Assembly (NCBI RefSeq): GCF_963378105.1
Contig: NZ_OY726398.1
Location: forward strand, 1,798,001-1,862,000
DNA: 64,000 bases
Source of the DNA: Mycolicibacter sp. MU0102
GTDB taxonomy: Bacteria > Actinomycetota > Actinomycetes > Mycobacteriales > Mycobacteriaceae
Reading direction: 5' to 3'
The translations under genes and the position numbers were made by a program. Under the pieces are notes generated by a model that worked only from the letters and a program-made list of their open reading frames with translations, did no database searches and was not told the DNA's origin. This document shows, one piece after another, positions 51,415-61,276 of this stretch. The first letter of the stretch is position 1; each line of letters begins with the position of its first letter.

Positions 51415-52956
51415 ATGAGCTCGCCGACGCGCCGCGACAGGATGACGCGCACCGCCCTGACCTGCCTCGCGATAGCGATGGTGGCCTTCACCGTCGGCAG
51501 CTGCACCCGGATGACGCCGGGACACGCGGTGCTGGCCGTCCCGCGGGTCGGTCAGCCGGTCCAATGGGACAAGTGCCGGTTCACCGCCGACACCAACATC
51601 AAGGTGCCCGCCGACGCCCAGTGCGGGTTCATCGGCGTTCCGGTGGACTACTCCAAGCCGCAGGGCGCCGTGGCCCGGTTGGCCATGATCCGATTCCCGG
51701 CCACCAAGGACAAGATCGGCTCGTTGGTGATCAACCCCGGCGGCCCGGGCGAGTCCGGGATCGAAACCGCGGTCGGTCTGGTCAGCTCGCTGCCGCGACA
51801 GGTGCGCGAGCAGTTCGACCTGGTCGGGTTCGACCCGCGCGGAGTGGCCTCGTCACGGCCCGCGGTGTGGTGCAACTCCGACGAGGAGAACGACCGGCTG
51901 CGGGCCCTGGACCAGGTCGACTACAGCCCCGCCGGCGTGGAACGCATCGAGAACGAGACCAAGGAATACGTCGAGCGCTGCCTGGACAAGACCGGCAAGG
52001 AATTTCTGGCCAACGTCGGCACCGTCAACGTGGCCCGCGACCTCGACGCGATCCGCGAAGGCCTCGGCGATGACAAGCTGACCTACCTCGGCTACTCCTA
52101 CGGCACCCGGATCGGCTCGGCCTACGCCGAGGCCTACCCGCAGAACGTGCGCGCGATGATCCTCGACGGGGCCGTGGACCCCGATGCCGACCCCATCGAG
52201 GAGGATCTGCGGCAGGCGGAGGCCTTCCAGGGCGCCTTCGACGACTTCGCGGCGGACTGCGCCAAAGACGCCGACTGCCCGCTGGGCACCGATCCGGCCA
52301 AGGCCGTCGACACCTACCACAGCCTGGTCGACCCGCTGGTGGGCAAGCCTGCCAAGACCAAGGATCCGCGGGGCCTGAGCTACAGCGACGCGATCGTCGG
52401 CACCATCATGGCGCTGTACTCGCCGACGTTCTGGACGCACCTCAACGACGGCCTGTCCGATTTGGCCGGCGGTCGCGGCGACATCATGCTGAGCCTGGCC
52501 GACCTGTACATGCGTCGGGACGCCAACGGCCACTACACAAACGCCACCGATGCCCGGGTCGCGGTCAACTGCGTCGACCAGCCGCCGGTCACCGACCGCG
52601 CCAAGGTGATCGAGGAAGACCGGCGTTCGCGCGAGGTGGCGCCGTTCATGAGCTACGGAAAGTTCACCGGCGACGCGCCGCTGGGCACTTGTGCCCTCTG
52701 GCCGGTACCGCCGACGACCGAGCCGCACGCTCTGTCGGTGCCGGATCTGCCGCCCACAATGGTGGTCTCCACGACCCGCGACCCGGCCACTCCGTACCAG
52801 GCCGGCGTGGACTTGGCCAAGCAGTTGGGCGGGGGCCTGCTGACGTTCAACGGAACCCAGCACACGGTGGTATTCCAGGGCAACGAATGCGTGGACCGAT
52901 TCGCCACGCGATACCTGGTCGACGGCACGCTGCCGCCAACCGATGCTAAGTGCTGA
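51415..52956 (+). CDS. caeA: CaeA/Hip1, exported serine hydrolase lipoprotein
   Basis: A 513-residue alpha/beta hydrolase of the TAP/SCO7095 tripeptidyl aminopeptidase family. The signal peptide ends in a lipobox (VGSC), the nucleophile is in GYSYGTR, and the catalytic His is in GTQHTVVFQ. Several cysteines pair with those of M. tuberculosis Hip1 (Rv2224c), which cleaves the GroEL2 protein and influences host responses. ATG at 51415 is preferred; 51442 is possible. M. tuberculosis has a tandem paralogue (Rv2223c), which is absent here. Confidence 0.92.
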   Translation: MSSPTRRDRMTRTALTCLAIAMVAFTVGSCTRMTPGHAVLAVPRVGQPVQWDKCRFTADTNIKVPADAQCGFIGVPVDYSKPQGAVARLAMIRFPATKDKIGSLVINPGGPGESGIETAVGLVSSLPRQVREQFDLVGFDPRGVASSRPAVWCNSDEENDRLRALDQVDYSPAGVERIENETKEYVERCLDKTGKEFLANVGTVNVARDLDAIREGLGDDKLTYLGYSYGTRIGSAYAEAYPQNVRAMILDGAVDPDADPIEEDLRQAEAFQGAFDDFAADCAKDADCPLGTDPAKAVDTYHSLVDPLVGKPAKTKDPRGLSYSDAIVGTIMALYSPTFWTHLNDGLSDLAGGRGDIMLSLADLYMRRDANGHYTNATDARVAVNCVDQPPVTDRAKVIEEDRRSREVAPFMSYGKFTGDAPLGTCALWPVPPTTEPHALSVPDLPPTMVVSTTRDPATPYQAGVDLAKQLGGGLLTFNGTQHTVVFQGNECVDRFATRYLVDGTLPPTDAKC

Positions 52957-52976
52957 GCGCTGATACGCTTCGCGGT

Positions 52977-54317
52977 ATGGACCGTCAGAAGGAGTTTGTG
53001 CTCCGCACGCTGGAGGAACGCGACATCCGTTTCGTCCGGCTCTGGTTCACCGATGTACTCGGTTATCTGAAATCCGTCGCGATCGCCCCAGCCGAGCTCG
53101 AGGGCGCCTTCGACGAAGGCGTGGGCTTCGACGGCTCGGCGATCGAGGGCTTCGCGCGGGTCTTCGAATCCGACATGGTCGCCCATCCGGATCCGTCGAC
53201 CTTCCAGCTGCTGCCGTGGGTGTCCGACACCGGCCGGCAGTACTCGGCGCGGATGTTCTGCGACATCACCATGCCGGACGGATCGCCGGCCTGGGCGTCG
53301 TCGCGCCATGTGTTGCGTCGGCAGCTGGCCAAGGCCGGCGAACTGGGTTTCGCCTGCTACGTGCATCCCGAGATCGAGTTCTTCCTGCTGGAGCCCGGCC
53401 CCTACGACGGGAGCACCCCGGTTCCGGCCGATGACGCGGGCTACTTCGACCAGTCGATCCACGGCTCGGCCGCCAACTTCCGCCGGCACGCGATCGACGC
53501 GCTTGAGTCGATGGGCATCTCGGTGGAGTACAGCCACCACGAGAACGCTCCGGGCCAGCAGGAGATCGACCTGCGTTACGCCGACGCGCTGTCGATGGCC
53601 GACAACGTGATGACGTTCCGCTACCTGATCAAAGAGATCGCGCTCAAGGAAGGCGTCCGGGCGTCGTTCATGCCCAAGCCGTTCCGCGAGCACGCCGGTT
53701 CGGCCATGCACACCCACATGAGCCTGTTCGAGGGCGAAGTCAACGCCTTCCACAGCCCGGACGACCCGCTGCAGCTGTCGGCCACCGCCAAGTCGTTCAT
53801 CGCCGGGATTCTCGAGCACGCCAACGAGATCAGCGCCGTCACCAACCAGTGGGTGAACTCCTACAAGCGCCTGATCCACGGTGGGGAAGCACCGACGGCG
53901 GCGTCCTGGGGTGCCTCCAACCGTTCGGCGCTGGTGCGGGTTCCGATGTACAGCCCGCACAAGACGTCGTCGCGGCGCATCGAGGTGCGTAGCCCGGACT
54001 CGGCTTGCAACCCCTACCTGGCGTTCGCGGTGCTGTTGGCCGCCGGGCTGCGTGGGGTGGAGCAGGGGTACGAGCTCGGCCCGGAGGCCGAGGACAACGT
54101 GTGGGCGCTGACTCCCGAGGAGCGCCGGGCGATGGGCTACAAGGAACTGCCCGGCACCCTGGAGCGCGCGCTGAGCGAGATGGAGAACTCCGAGCTGGTC
54201 GCGGAAGCGTTGGGGGAGCAGGTCTTCGATTTCTTCCTGCGTAACAAGCGCCAGGAGTGGGCGAACTACCGCAGCCACGTGACCCCCTACGAGCTGCAGA
54301 ATTACCTGGCGCTCTAA
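52977..54317 (+). CDS. glnA2: GlnA2, glutamine synthetase paralogue
   Basis: A 446-residue glutamine-synthetase-fold enzyme, the length of mycobacterial GlnA2. The N-terminal beta-grasp domain is followed by the catalytic barrel (HPEIEFFLLEPG, HAGSAMHTHMSLF, KRLIHGGEAPTAASWG, RSPDSACNPYLAFA). GlnA2 is dispensable in M. tuberculosis and may glutamylate polyamines, by analogy with Streptomyces paralogues. ATG at 52977. It is followed by glnE with a 15-bp gap, so both are probably cotranscribed. Confidence 0.93.
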   Translation: MDRQKEFVLRTLEERDIRFVRLWFTDVLGYLKSVAIAPAELEGAFDEGVGFDGSAIEGFARVFESDMVAHPDPSTFQLLPWVSDTGRQYSARMFCDITMPDGSPAWASSRHVLRRQLAKAGELGFACYVHPEIEFFLLEPGPYDGSTPVPADDAGYFDQSIHGSAANFRRHAIDALESMGISVEYSHHENAPGQQEIDLRYADALSMADNVMTFRYLIKEIALKEGVRASFMPKPFREHAGSAMHTHMSLFEGEVNAFHSPDDPLQLSATAKSFIAGILEHANEISAVTNQWVNSYKRLIHGGEAPTAASWGASNRSALVRVPMYSPHKTSSRRIEVRSPDSACNPYLAFAVLLAAGLRGVEQGYELGPEAEDNVWALTPEERRAMGYKELPGTLERALSEMENSELVAEALGEQVFDFFLRNKRQEWANYRSHVTPYELQNYLAL

Positions 54318-54332
54318 CGCCTCCGACGCCTG

Positions 54333-57300
54333 ATGGCTTATCCCGGAGCTCAGCGCCGCAAGCTGCCCAGCGTCGGGCGCCTCGGTCTGGTCGACCGGTA
54401 CGCAGCAGCCGACCTGACCGCACTGGGCTGGTACAGCGCCTACACCCAACCGCACGTCGACGTGCTCTGGGCGCTGTCGCGCGCTCCCGATGCCGACGTC
54501 GCGCTGCGCACCCTGGTCCGGCTGTCCGAAGCGCCGGGCATCGACTGGCCCGAACTGAGCGCAGCGCTGATGGCCGACCGGGGGCTGCGCGGGCGCCTGT
54601 TCGCGGTGCTGGGATCCTCACTGACGCTGGGGGATCACCTGATCACCCATCCGGAGACCTGGAAGTTGTTGGCCAGTCCGGTCGACTCCGACGACTACAC
54701 GATCGCGCTGCCGTCGGCGGCAGGACTGCGCGAGATGTTCACCGACTGCGTTGCCGCCACCACCGACGGCGCCTACATCGATCGGCTGCGGTCGCTGTAC
54801 CGCGACCGGATGCTGGTGTTGGCGTCGATAGACCTGGCGCCCACCGTCGAACAGCTGCCGGCCCTACCCTTCGTGGCGGTCGGCGAGCATCTGGCTGACC
54901 TAGCCGACGCCGCGCTGGCGGCCGCGCTGCGGGTAGCCGAACTGCAGGTCTGCGGCCCCGACGCCGGTGCCGAAGTGCCGCGGATCGCCGTGATCGCCAT
55001 GGGCAAATGCGGTGCGCGGGAACTGAATTACGTCAGCGACGTCGACGTCATCTTCGTCGCCGAGGAAGCCGACGCGGTGAGCACCCGCGTCGCCGGTGAG
55101 CTGATGCGGGTGGCCGGCGAAGCGTTTTTCGAAGTGGACGCCGGGCTGCGGCCCGAGGGCCGGCACGGTGCGCTGGTGCGAACCCTGGAATCACACATCG
55201 CCTACTACCAACGGTGGGCCAAGACCTGGGAGTTCCAAGCGCTGCTCAAGGCGCGTGCGGCGGTCGGCGACGCCGAATTGGGCCAGGCCTACATCGACGC
55301 ACTGCTGCCGATGGTGTGGACCGCATGCGAGCGTGAGGATTTCGTCACCGACGTGCAGGCGATGCGTCGCCGGGTGGCGCAGCTGGTACCCGCCGAGATC
55401 CGGACCCGAGAGATCAAGCTGGGCTCCGGGGGACTGCGCGACGTGGAGTTCGCCGTGCAATTGCTGCAGCTGGTGCACGGCCGCAGTGATGAGTCGTTGC
55501 ATGTGGCATCCACGGTCGATGCGCTGGCGGCCTTGGGTGCCGGCGGCTACATCGGCCGGGAGGATTCGGCCGACCTGACCGCCTCCTACGAGTTCTTGCG
55601 GCTCCTGGAACACCGGCTGCAGCTGCAGCGGCTCAAGCGCACCCACATGCTCCCGCCGCCCGATGACGACGAGGCATTGCGTTGGCTCGCCCGCTCGGCC
55701 CATGTCCGCCCGGACGGCCGTCACGACGCCCTGGGCGTCCTTCGCGAAGAGCTCAAGGCCCAGAACCGGCGGGTATCGCGGCTGCACGCCAAGCTCTTCT
55801 ACCAACCGCTGCTGGAGGCTGTCGGTCCGGCGGGCCTGGAGCTGGCCGGGGGACTGACTCCCGGTGCCGCGGAACGGCAGCTGGCGGCACTCGGGTACGA
55901 GGCGCCGCACAACGCGCTGACGCACCTGGGCGCGCTGACCAACCAGAGCGGTCGCCGGGGCCGGGTGCAGGCGGTGCTGCTGCCCACCCTGCTGTATTGG
56001 CTGTCGGACACGCCCAACCCGGACGCGGGGCTGTTGGCCTACCGGCGGCTCAGCGAGGCGATGGCTCAGCAGCGCTGGTATCTGAGCACGTTGCGCGACA
56101 GCAGCGCCGTGGCCAAGCGACTGATGCGGGTGCTGGGCACCTCGGCCTACATCCCGGAACTGTTGATGCGCTCACCGGATGTCATCCAGGCCTATGGCGA
56201 CGGACCGACCGGTCCCAAGCTGCTCGACACCGACTCGGACGCGGTGTCGCGGGCGCTGATCGCCTCGGCGGGTCGCTACCCCGACCCGGTGCGCGCCATC
56301 GCCTCGGCCCGCAGCCTGCGTCGCCACGAACTGGCCCGCATCGCCTCCGCGGACCTGCTGGGCATGCTTGAGGTCACCGATGTGTGCCGTGCGCTGACCG
56401 CGGTGTGGGCGGCGGTGTTGCAGGCCGCCCTGGACGCGATCGTCCGGGTCAATCTGCCCGGCTCGCCCGACACAGACGTGCAGGAAGCGCCGGCGAAGAT
56501 CGCGGTGATCGGCATGGGCCGGCTCGGCGGAGGTGAACTCGGCTACGGGTCGGACGCCGACGTCATGTTCGTGTGCGAGGCCAACGAGAAGGCGACCGGG
56601 GTGAGCGATGCCGACGCGGTGCGCTGGGCCACGTCGATCGTCGAGCAGGTCCGGGCGTTGTTGGGCACCGCCAGCGTCGATCCGCCCCTGCAGGTTGACA
56701 TCAACCTGCGTCCCGAGGGCCGCAGTGGCCCACCGGTGCGCACATTGGCGTCCTACGCGGCCTACTACGACCAATGGGCGCAGCCCTGGGAGATCCAGGC
56801 ACTGCTGCGGGCGCACAGCGTGGCCGGCGATGCGGATCTGGGCGGCCGGTTCCTTCGGATGGTCGATGCCACCCGCTATCCGCCGGGCGGGGTGTCGGCC
56901 GACGCGGTACGTGAGATTCGCCGGATCAAGGCGCGCGTCGACGCCGAGCGATTGCCGCGTGGGGCCGACCCCAATACGCACACCAAACTGGGTCGCGGTG
57001 GTCTGGCCGACGTCGAGTGGACCGTGCAGCTGCTGCAGTTGCGCCATGCCCACCGTGTTCCGGCGCTGCACAACACCTCTACGCTGGAAACCCTGGACGC
57101 CATCGCCGCTGCCGGGCTGCTCGAAGAAGACGAAGTGGACCGGCTCCGGCAGGCCTGGCTGATCGCCACCCGTGCGCGCAACGCGCTGGTGCTGGTTCGT
57201 GGCAAACCCACCGACCAACTGCCCGGGCCGGGCCGCGCGTTGAACGCGGTCGCGGTGGCCGCCGGCTGGCCCGGCGGCGACGGCGGTGAGTTCTTGGACA

Positions 57301-57359
57301 ACTACCTCCGGGTGACGCGGCGGGCGAAGGTCGTCGCGCGCAAGGTATTCGGAGACTGA
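54333..57359 (+). CDS. glnE: GlnE, glutamine synthetase adenylyltransferase
   Basis: A 1008-residue two-lobed protein. The N-terminal lobe has [19 protein letters not shown] near residue 230. The C-terminal lobe has [20 protein letters not shown] near 730. Both are nucleotidyltransferase motifs with the metal-binding Asp pair; one lobe removes and the other adds AMP on the glutamine synthetase tyrosine. Later [16 protein letters not shown] is the matching GlnE helix. ATG at 54333. It is essential in M. tuberculosis. Confidence 0.95.
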   Translation: MAYPGAQRRKLPSVGRLGLVDRYAAADLTALGWYSAYTQPHVDVLWALSRAPDADVALRTLVRLSEAPGIDWPELSAALMADRGLRGRLFAVLGSSLTLGDHLITHPETWKLLASPVDSDDYTIALPSAAGLREMFTDCVAATTDGAYIDRLRSLYRDRMLVLASIDLAPTVEQLPALPFVAVGEHLADLADAALAAALRVAELQVCGPDAGAEVPRIAVIAMGKCGARELNYVSDVDVIFVAEEADAVSTRVAGELMRVAGEAFFEVDAGLRPEGRHGALVRTLESHIAYYQRWAKTWEFQALLKARAAVGDAELGQAYIDALLPMVWTACEREDFVTDVQAMRRRVAQLVPAEIRTREIKLGSGGLRDVEFAVQLLQLVHGRSDESLHVASTVDALAALGAGGYIGREDSADLTASYEFLRLLEHRLQLQRLKRTHMLPPPDDDEALRWLARSAHVRPDGRHDALGVLREELKAQNRRVSRLHAKLFYQPLLEAVGPAGLELAGGLTPGAAERQLAALGYEAPHNALTHLGALTNQSGRRGRVQAVLLPTLLYWLSDTPNPDAGLLAYRRLSEAMAQQRWYLSTLRDSSAVAKRLMRVLGTSAYIPELLMRSPDVIQAYGDGPTGPKLLDTDSDAVSRALIASAGRYPDPVRAIASARSLRRHELARIASADLLGMLEVTDVCRALTAVWAAVLQAALDAIVRVNLPGSPDTDVQEAPAKIAVIGMGRLGGGELGYGSDADVMFVCEANEKATGVSDADAVRWATSIVEQVRALLGTASVDPPLQVDINLRPEGRSGPPVRTLASYAAYYDQWAQPWEIQALLRAHSVAGDADLGGRFLRMVDATRYPPGGVSADAVREIRRIKARVDAERLPRGADPNTHTKLGRGGLADVEWTVQLLQLRHAHRVPALHNTSTLETLDAIAAAGLLEEDEVDRLRQAWLIATRARNALVLVRGKPTDQLPGPGRALNAVAVAAGWPGGDGGEFLDNYLRVTRRAKVVARKVFGD

Positions 57360-57371
57360 AGGAGGACCTCT

Positions 57372-58019
57372 GTGGTGGATTTCAGGGCTCGCTCGAACGT
57401 GCCGACGATCAGCGCCGACGAGAGTGGAGAGCTGGTGGAGCGCTACGGGCCGTTGGCCCAGGCGGTTCGCGACCTGATCGACGCCACCATCCGCACTCAG
57501 GCCGACGATGCCACGGCTCGCGAGGTGACCGCCCAGGTGCAGGAACTGACCGAGCGGCTTCGTAGCGGAACCCTCAGCGACTCACCGGGTCTGCGCTACG
57601 TCGTCGACGGGCGACCACTGGCGTGGGGAAACGCGGTAGTGGGCCTGCGTAACCCGATCGCCCCGCCGCTGGTGATCCAGCACGGGGAGAACGGGCACTG
57701 CTGGAGCGACTTTCACCTGGGCGCGGCCTACGAGGGTCCGCCGTCGCTGGTCCACGGCGGGGTCAGCGCGCTGGTCCTCGACCACGTGCTCGGTGAGGCG
57801 GCCAGCGACGGCCTGACCAAACCGCGCTACACCGGCACGATCACGGTGAAGTACCTGCGCGGCACGCCCCTGGGGCCGCTGCACGCCGAAGCCTCGATCT
57901 ACCGCAGGGACGGCGTGAAAACCTATGCCCGCGGACATATTTCGGACGCCAACGGGGTCACCGTGGAGGCAGAGGGGGTTTTCATCACGCCGTCCTGGGC
58001 CCGCGACGGGCTCGAGTGA
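57372..58019 (+). CDS. Hotdog-fold thioesterase (PaaI/4HBT-like)
   Basis: A 215-residue protein. The hotdog domain covers residues about 105-205 (SLVHGGVSALVLDHVLGEAA, TITVKYLRGTPLG, ARGHISDANG). An N-terminal helical extension precedes it. It probably hydrolyses acyl-CoA thioesters. GTG at 57372 is preceded by AAGGAGG; it follows glnE by 12 bp. The HGG motif gives the general base region typical of PaaI. Confidence 0.88.
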   Translation: MVDFRARSNVPTISADESGELVERYGPLAQAVRDLIDATIRTQADDATAREVTAQVQELTERLRSGTLSDSPGLRYVVDGRPLAWGNAVVGLRNPIAPPLVIQHGENGHCWSDFHLGAAYEGPPSLVHGGVSALVLDHVLGEAASDGLTKPRYTGTITVKYLRGTPLGPLHAEASIYRRDGVKTYARGHISDANGVTVEAEGVFITPSWARDGLE

Positions 58020-58034
58020 CGACAGCGGTTGCCT

Positions 58035-59432
58035 TTAGAACAAGTTGAAGGCAGACGCCACGCTCAACAGTCCGATTCCGAGGCCGGTAGTGATCAGGCC
58101 GACGTCAGCGGCGAGCGGCATCGTGAGTGCATCGAGTAGGTCGCCGGAGGCGATCTCCTGTGCGAACAGACTGACGTTGTAGGCCGGCAGCGTGGTCAGC
58201 AGAGCGTTGACCAGGTCGGCGATCGGCAGCAGGGCCGAATAGCCGTTGGACAGGGCCGCGGAGAAGCCGTTGACCACATCGGTGAAGCCGCCGACGGCAT
58301 CTGCGCTGTTCGCCAGGGCCTCGGGCAGGCTCGGCAGCGAGCCCAGATCGCTGATGAAGTCCTGCCAGCCCTGCTGGACACCGTTGCCCAGCGCCGTGAG
58401 AACGTCGCCCAGATCGAGGTTCGGGAACACCCCGAACGGTGTCGACAGGTCGGCCGGGCCCGAGTCCCAGCCGTGTTCGATGTTGCCGTAGCCCAGGTTG
58501 ACCAGTACTCGCAGTGCCGGCTGCAGCAGATCGGCCAGCGGGTCGCCCAGGATCGGAAGGAACCGCAGCGGCTCCAGCAACGGCAGGTTCTCGGTGGGGA
58601 TCATGAAGTAATCGGTGTTGCCGCCGTAGCCGTCCGACACCGGCATCAGAACGGCCTGGGCGATCTGCTCGTCGGAGAGGTCAGCGATGGAGCTGTGCAC
58701 GAAGGCGATCCCCAAGACCGCGTTGAGAACGGACAGAAAGTTGAGCGGGTAGCGCGGGAAGTCCGAGAAGCCGTCGTATTCGATGTTGTACATCGCGGTG
58801 TCCCAAGGGGTTTCCGACGGGGTCGCCCCGCTGAACGTCACTCCCATGCTCGGAACGGTCAGCGGCGGCAGGCTCGGGTCTCCGAAGCGGGAGAGCAGAC
58901 CCCCGTTGGGGTTGCTGGGGTCGACCAGCAGGACGAACGACAGCTGATCGGACGTCGGGATCTGATCAGCAGGCAGCGCCAGCAGATTGCGCATCTCCAG
59001 TCCGGCAAGAGTTGAGCTCTGCGAGGCGCCGACCACGACGAGGTCGTGGCCCAGGGCGAGCCGCTCCTTGATAGTGGCGTCCAGGATCTGCACGCCTTGT
59101 GCCAGCGACTGGTCGAGCATCAGGGACTTGGTACCGGTGATGGGATACAGGCCCTCCGGGGTGAAGAGGGGATGAATCGAGTCGACCGGGAAGATCGGCT
59201 GGCCGGGGAAGATCGGCGAGGAGGGCATGATGTAGCGCGAGCCGACGGCGTCGATGACCGCTTGGCTGGGGATCGGCATGCCACTGCCACCCATGCCCCA
59301 CGCCTCGGTGTCGAGCAGGACCACCTGTGCGGAGACCGACTTCAGTCCTTGGGCCGCCACGCTTGGCGGTAGGGCAGGACTGGCGATCAGCAGCGGCGCG
59401 ACGGCCAGCGGGAGCAATCTGCGGTCAGCCAT
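58035..59432 (-). CDS. Secreted PE-PPE-domain hydrolase without PE or PPE head
   Basis: A 465-residue protein. The signal peptide is MADRRLLPLAVAPLLIASPALPPSVAA. The PE-PPE (serine hydrolase) domain covers residues about 60-290, with nucleophile serine in VVGASQSST, a variant of GxSxG. The C-terminal 150 residues are hydrophobic and Ala/Leu-rich. Such domains hydrolyse short acyl esters in the cell envelope. It has no PE or PPE head, so it would be exported by Sec rather than ESX. A 16-bp palindrome (59538-59553) lies upstream. Confidence 0.87.
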   Translation of the reverse strand: MADRRLLPLAVAPLLIASPALPPSVAAQGLKSVSAQVVLLDTEAWGMGGSGMPIPSQAVIDAVGSRYIMPSSPIFPGQPIFPVDSIHPLFTPEGLYPITGTKSLMLDQSLAQGVQILDATIKERLALGHDLVVVGASQSSTLAGLEMRNLLALPADQIPTSDQLSFVLLVDPSNPNGGLLSRFGDPSLPPLTVPSMGVTFSGATPSETPWDTAMYNIEYDGFSDFPRYPLNFLSVLNAVLGIAFVHSSIADLSDEQIAQAVLMPVSDGYGGNTDYFMIPTENLPLLEPLRFLPILGDPLADLLQPALRVLVNLGYGNIEHGWDSGPADLSTPFGVFPNLDLGDVLTALGNGVQQGWQDFISDLGSLPSLPEALANSADAVGGFTDVVNGFSAALSNGYSALLPIADLVNALLTTLPAYNVSLFAQEIASGDLLDALTMPLAADVGLITTGLGIGLLSVASAFNLF

Positions 59433-59537
59433 GGGCGGTTCCTTTCGTGGAAAACAGGCCCTTTAGATGGAAAAATACTGATCTGGCGATAAGTTACAAC
59501 GGATCGTTTCTAAGTTCAATCACATATTTTTGGGTTT

Positions 59538-59578
59538 GGTAACGGTCGTTACCGGCTCATCTCAATTGGCTGGTAACG
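59538..59578. promoter_or_regulatory. Palindromic operator plus half-site upstream of the PE-PPE gene
   Basis: GGTAACG-GT-CGTTACC (59538-59553) is a perfect 7-bp inverted repeat with a 2-bp spacer, the size of a TetR-family operator. The half-site GGTAACG recurs at 59572-59578. They lie about 105-145 bp before the PE-PPE start. No TetR gene is linked, so the regulator is elsewhere. Confidence 0.5.
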
Positions 59579-59580
59579 CC

Positions 59581-59601
59581 GCCCCGGCAAATGCCCGGGG
59601 C
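59581..59601 (-). terminator. GC hairpin downstream of the HNH gene
   Basis: GCCCCGG-CAAATGC-CCGGGGC is a perfect 7-bp stem. It follows the HNH gene stop by about 195 bp on the minus strand. No T-run follows, as is common in mycobacterial terminators. Confidence 0.4.
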
Positions 59602-59795
59602 GGAATCGGCAGGGCCGCGGTCAGGAGGCTCGTAGTGTCTCGGTGTAGGCGCCGGCGAAGTCAAATGCCATGTACGTGAGCAGAATTCGGCAGTCTACGT
59701 AGTGGGCGGCCGTGCTCTCCTCGTTGCTCCTGGACAGGCTAGTGCGCTTTCTCCGGCTCCCGGCAAACACACAGAATTGCGCGGGTAATTCGCCG

Positions 59796-61181
59796 CTACG
59801 TGGCTTCGTTGTTGGGTGGGTCGGGGTCTCCTTGCAGGAGTTCTTCGGGGTGGTGGGCGTGGTTGATTTGGGGTGGTGCGGTGCCGTCGGTCCAGCTGAG
59901 GCGGCCGGTGGTGGTGATGGTGGTGTGTTGGTGGCCGTCGGTGGTGTCGGTGTGGTCGCAGCCGCAGGCGAAGAACAGTTCGTCGGCGTTGGTGTGGCCG
60001 CCGTGTGCCCAGGGTTTGGCGTGGTGCACTTCGCAGTGATAGCCCGGTTCGAGGCAGTTGGGTCGGGTGCAGCCGCGGTCGCGGGCGTGGCAGATGAGGC
60101 GTTGGTCGGCGGTGGCGATGCGTTTTTGTCGGCCGAGGTACAGGGGTCGTGTGGTGTGGTCGTCGAAGACGGCGAGGTAGTGAATCGATTGGGCGGCCAT
60201 GGCGATCAGGTCGCGCATGGGCAGTCGGGAGCCGCCGCCGGTCAGTGCTGGTGGTGGCATGGCGATGGTGGGGTCGGTGGCGGCGTGGGCGGCTTGGTTG
60301 AGTTCGGCCAAGGTGGTGGTGACCACGACGGTGACGGGGTGGCCGCGGTGGGTGCCGAGTTTTCCCGAGGCGATGGCGGTCGATAGGGCTAGGCGCAGGG
60401 CGTCGTGGCAGCGCTGCGCTGTGGTGCGGTCATCGCCGGCGGCCGGGGCGGTGGGATCGGGGTTGTGTCGTCCGGGGCGTACGGCGGCCGCAACTGCTTC
60501 GAAGTAGGCGCGGGTTTGGGGGTCTAGGAGGCCGGTGAGTTTGGACATGCCGTCGGGGCCTTGGCGGCCCAGTGTCAGGGCGCGGCGTCGTGCGCGGTCG
60601 CGGTCGCTGAACAGCCCATCGGGGTTGAGGTGATCGGCGATGCGTTGCCCGATCTTGGTGAGCACCCCGGCGTCGACTCTGCTGGCGTGGGCGACCAGGG
60701 CGGCCTCTGCCTGCGCGATCTGGGGCGGGGTGACCGATCCCGGCAGGATGTCGATGGCTTGGCAGATCGCGCGGATGTGGTCCTCCCCAACCAAACCGGC
60801 GGCCACTGCGCTGGCTAGGGCTGGGAGTTCGGGTGGGATCGCGGCACCGGTCAGGGAACGGCGGGGCCTAATGCGGGCGGCCAAACGGCAGCGGCGGGTG
60901 ATCTCGCGTGGGGTAATCCGCAAGCGTTTCCACAGGGATGCCCGTGCTGCGGCAATCGAACCGGAACCATCGGGCGGGTCGGCGAGTTCCCCGAAGATCC
61001 GGTACATCAACCCACGATTCACCCGGTCTTGGGTTTCTAGCCGGTCGGCGACCTCGATGCGAAAGGTGTTGCCCACCAGATCCGTCGCGGTCGACCGCAA
61101 CACCGCATGGGCGGTGTCAATGGCATCAAGAGCAGCGCAGACCTGCTCCCGCGCCGCCACCGCACCCAGTGCTGTTGCCAT
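59796..61181 (-). CDS. DUF222-HNH endonuclease-like protein (13E12 repeat family)
   Basis: A 461-residue protein. The N-terminal DUF222 helical domain is followed by a C-terminal HNH domain (CTRPNCLEPGYHCEVHHAKPWAHGG with the two zinc cysteines, and NADELFFACGCDH). Members are often near repeats and may be homing-like or phase-variable elements; function is unknown. ATG at 61181. It lies between the PE-PPE gene and glnA1, and seems inserted between backbone genes. Confidence 0.87.
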   Translation of the reverse strand: MATALGAVAAREQVCAALDAIDTAHAVLRSTATDLVGNTFRIEVADRLETQDRVNRGLMYRIFGELADPPDGSGSIAAARASLWKRLRITPREITRRCRLAARIRPRRSLTGAAIPPELPALASAVAAGLVGEDHIRAICQAIDILPGSVTPPQIAQAEAALVAHASRVDAGVLTKIGQRIADHLNPDGLFSDRDRARRRALTLGRQGPDGMSKLTGLLDPQTRAYFEAVAAAVRPGRHNPDPTAPAAGDDRTTAQRCHDALRLALSTAIASGKLGTHRGHPVTVVVTTTLAELNQAAHAATDPTIAMPPPALTGGGSRLPMRDLIAMAAQSIHYLAVFDDHTTRPLYLGRQKRIATADQRLICHARDRGCTRPNCLEPGYHCEVHHAKPWAHGGHTNADELFFACGCDHTDTTDGHQHTTITTTGRLSWTDGTAPPQINHAHHPEELLQGDPDPPNNEAT

Positions 61182-61276
61182 ACCCCGACGCTAAAAACCA
61201 CCCCCGACAACAACACCGGAAGACGGCCCAGGAAAAGCCACCCTGTGGATCAACCCCCAACTGGGGATAACCCGGC

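Larger units (their letters stand above)
59433..59795. other. Intergenic region upstream of the PE-PPE gene
   Basis: This 363-bp region carries an AT-rich stretch at 59470-59535, the palindrome and half-site described at 59538 and a GC hairpin at 59581-59601. No gene was recognised. Frames on the plus strand here are shadows of the HNH gene. Confidence 0.6.
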
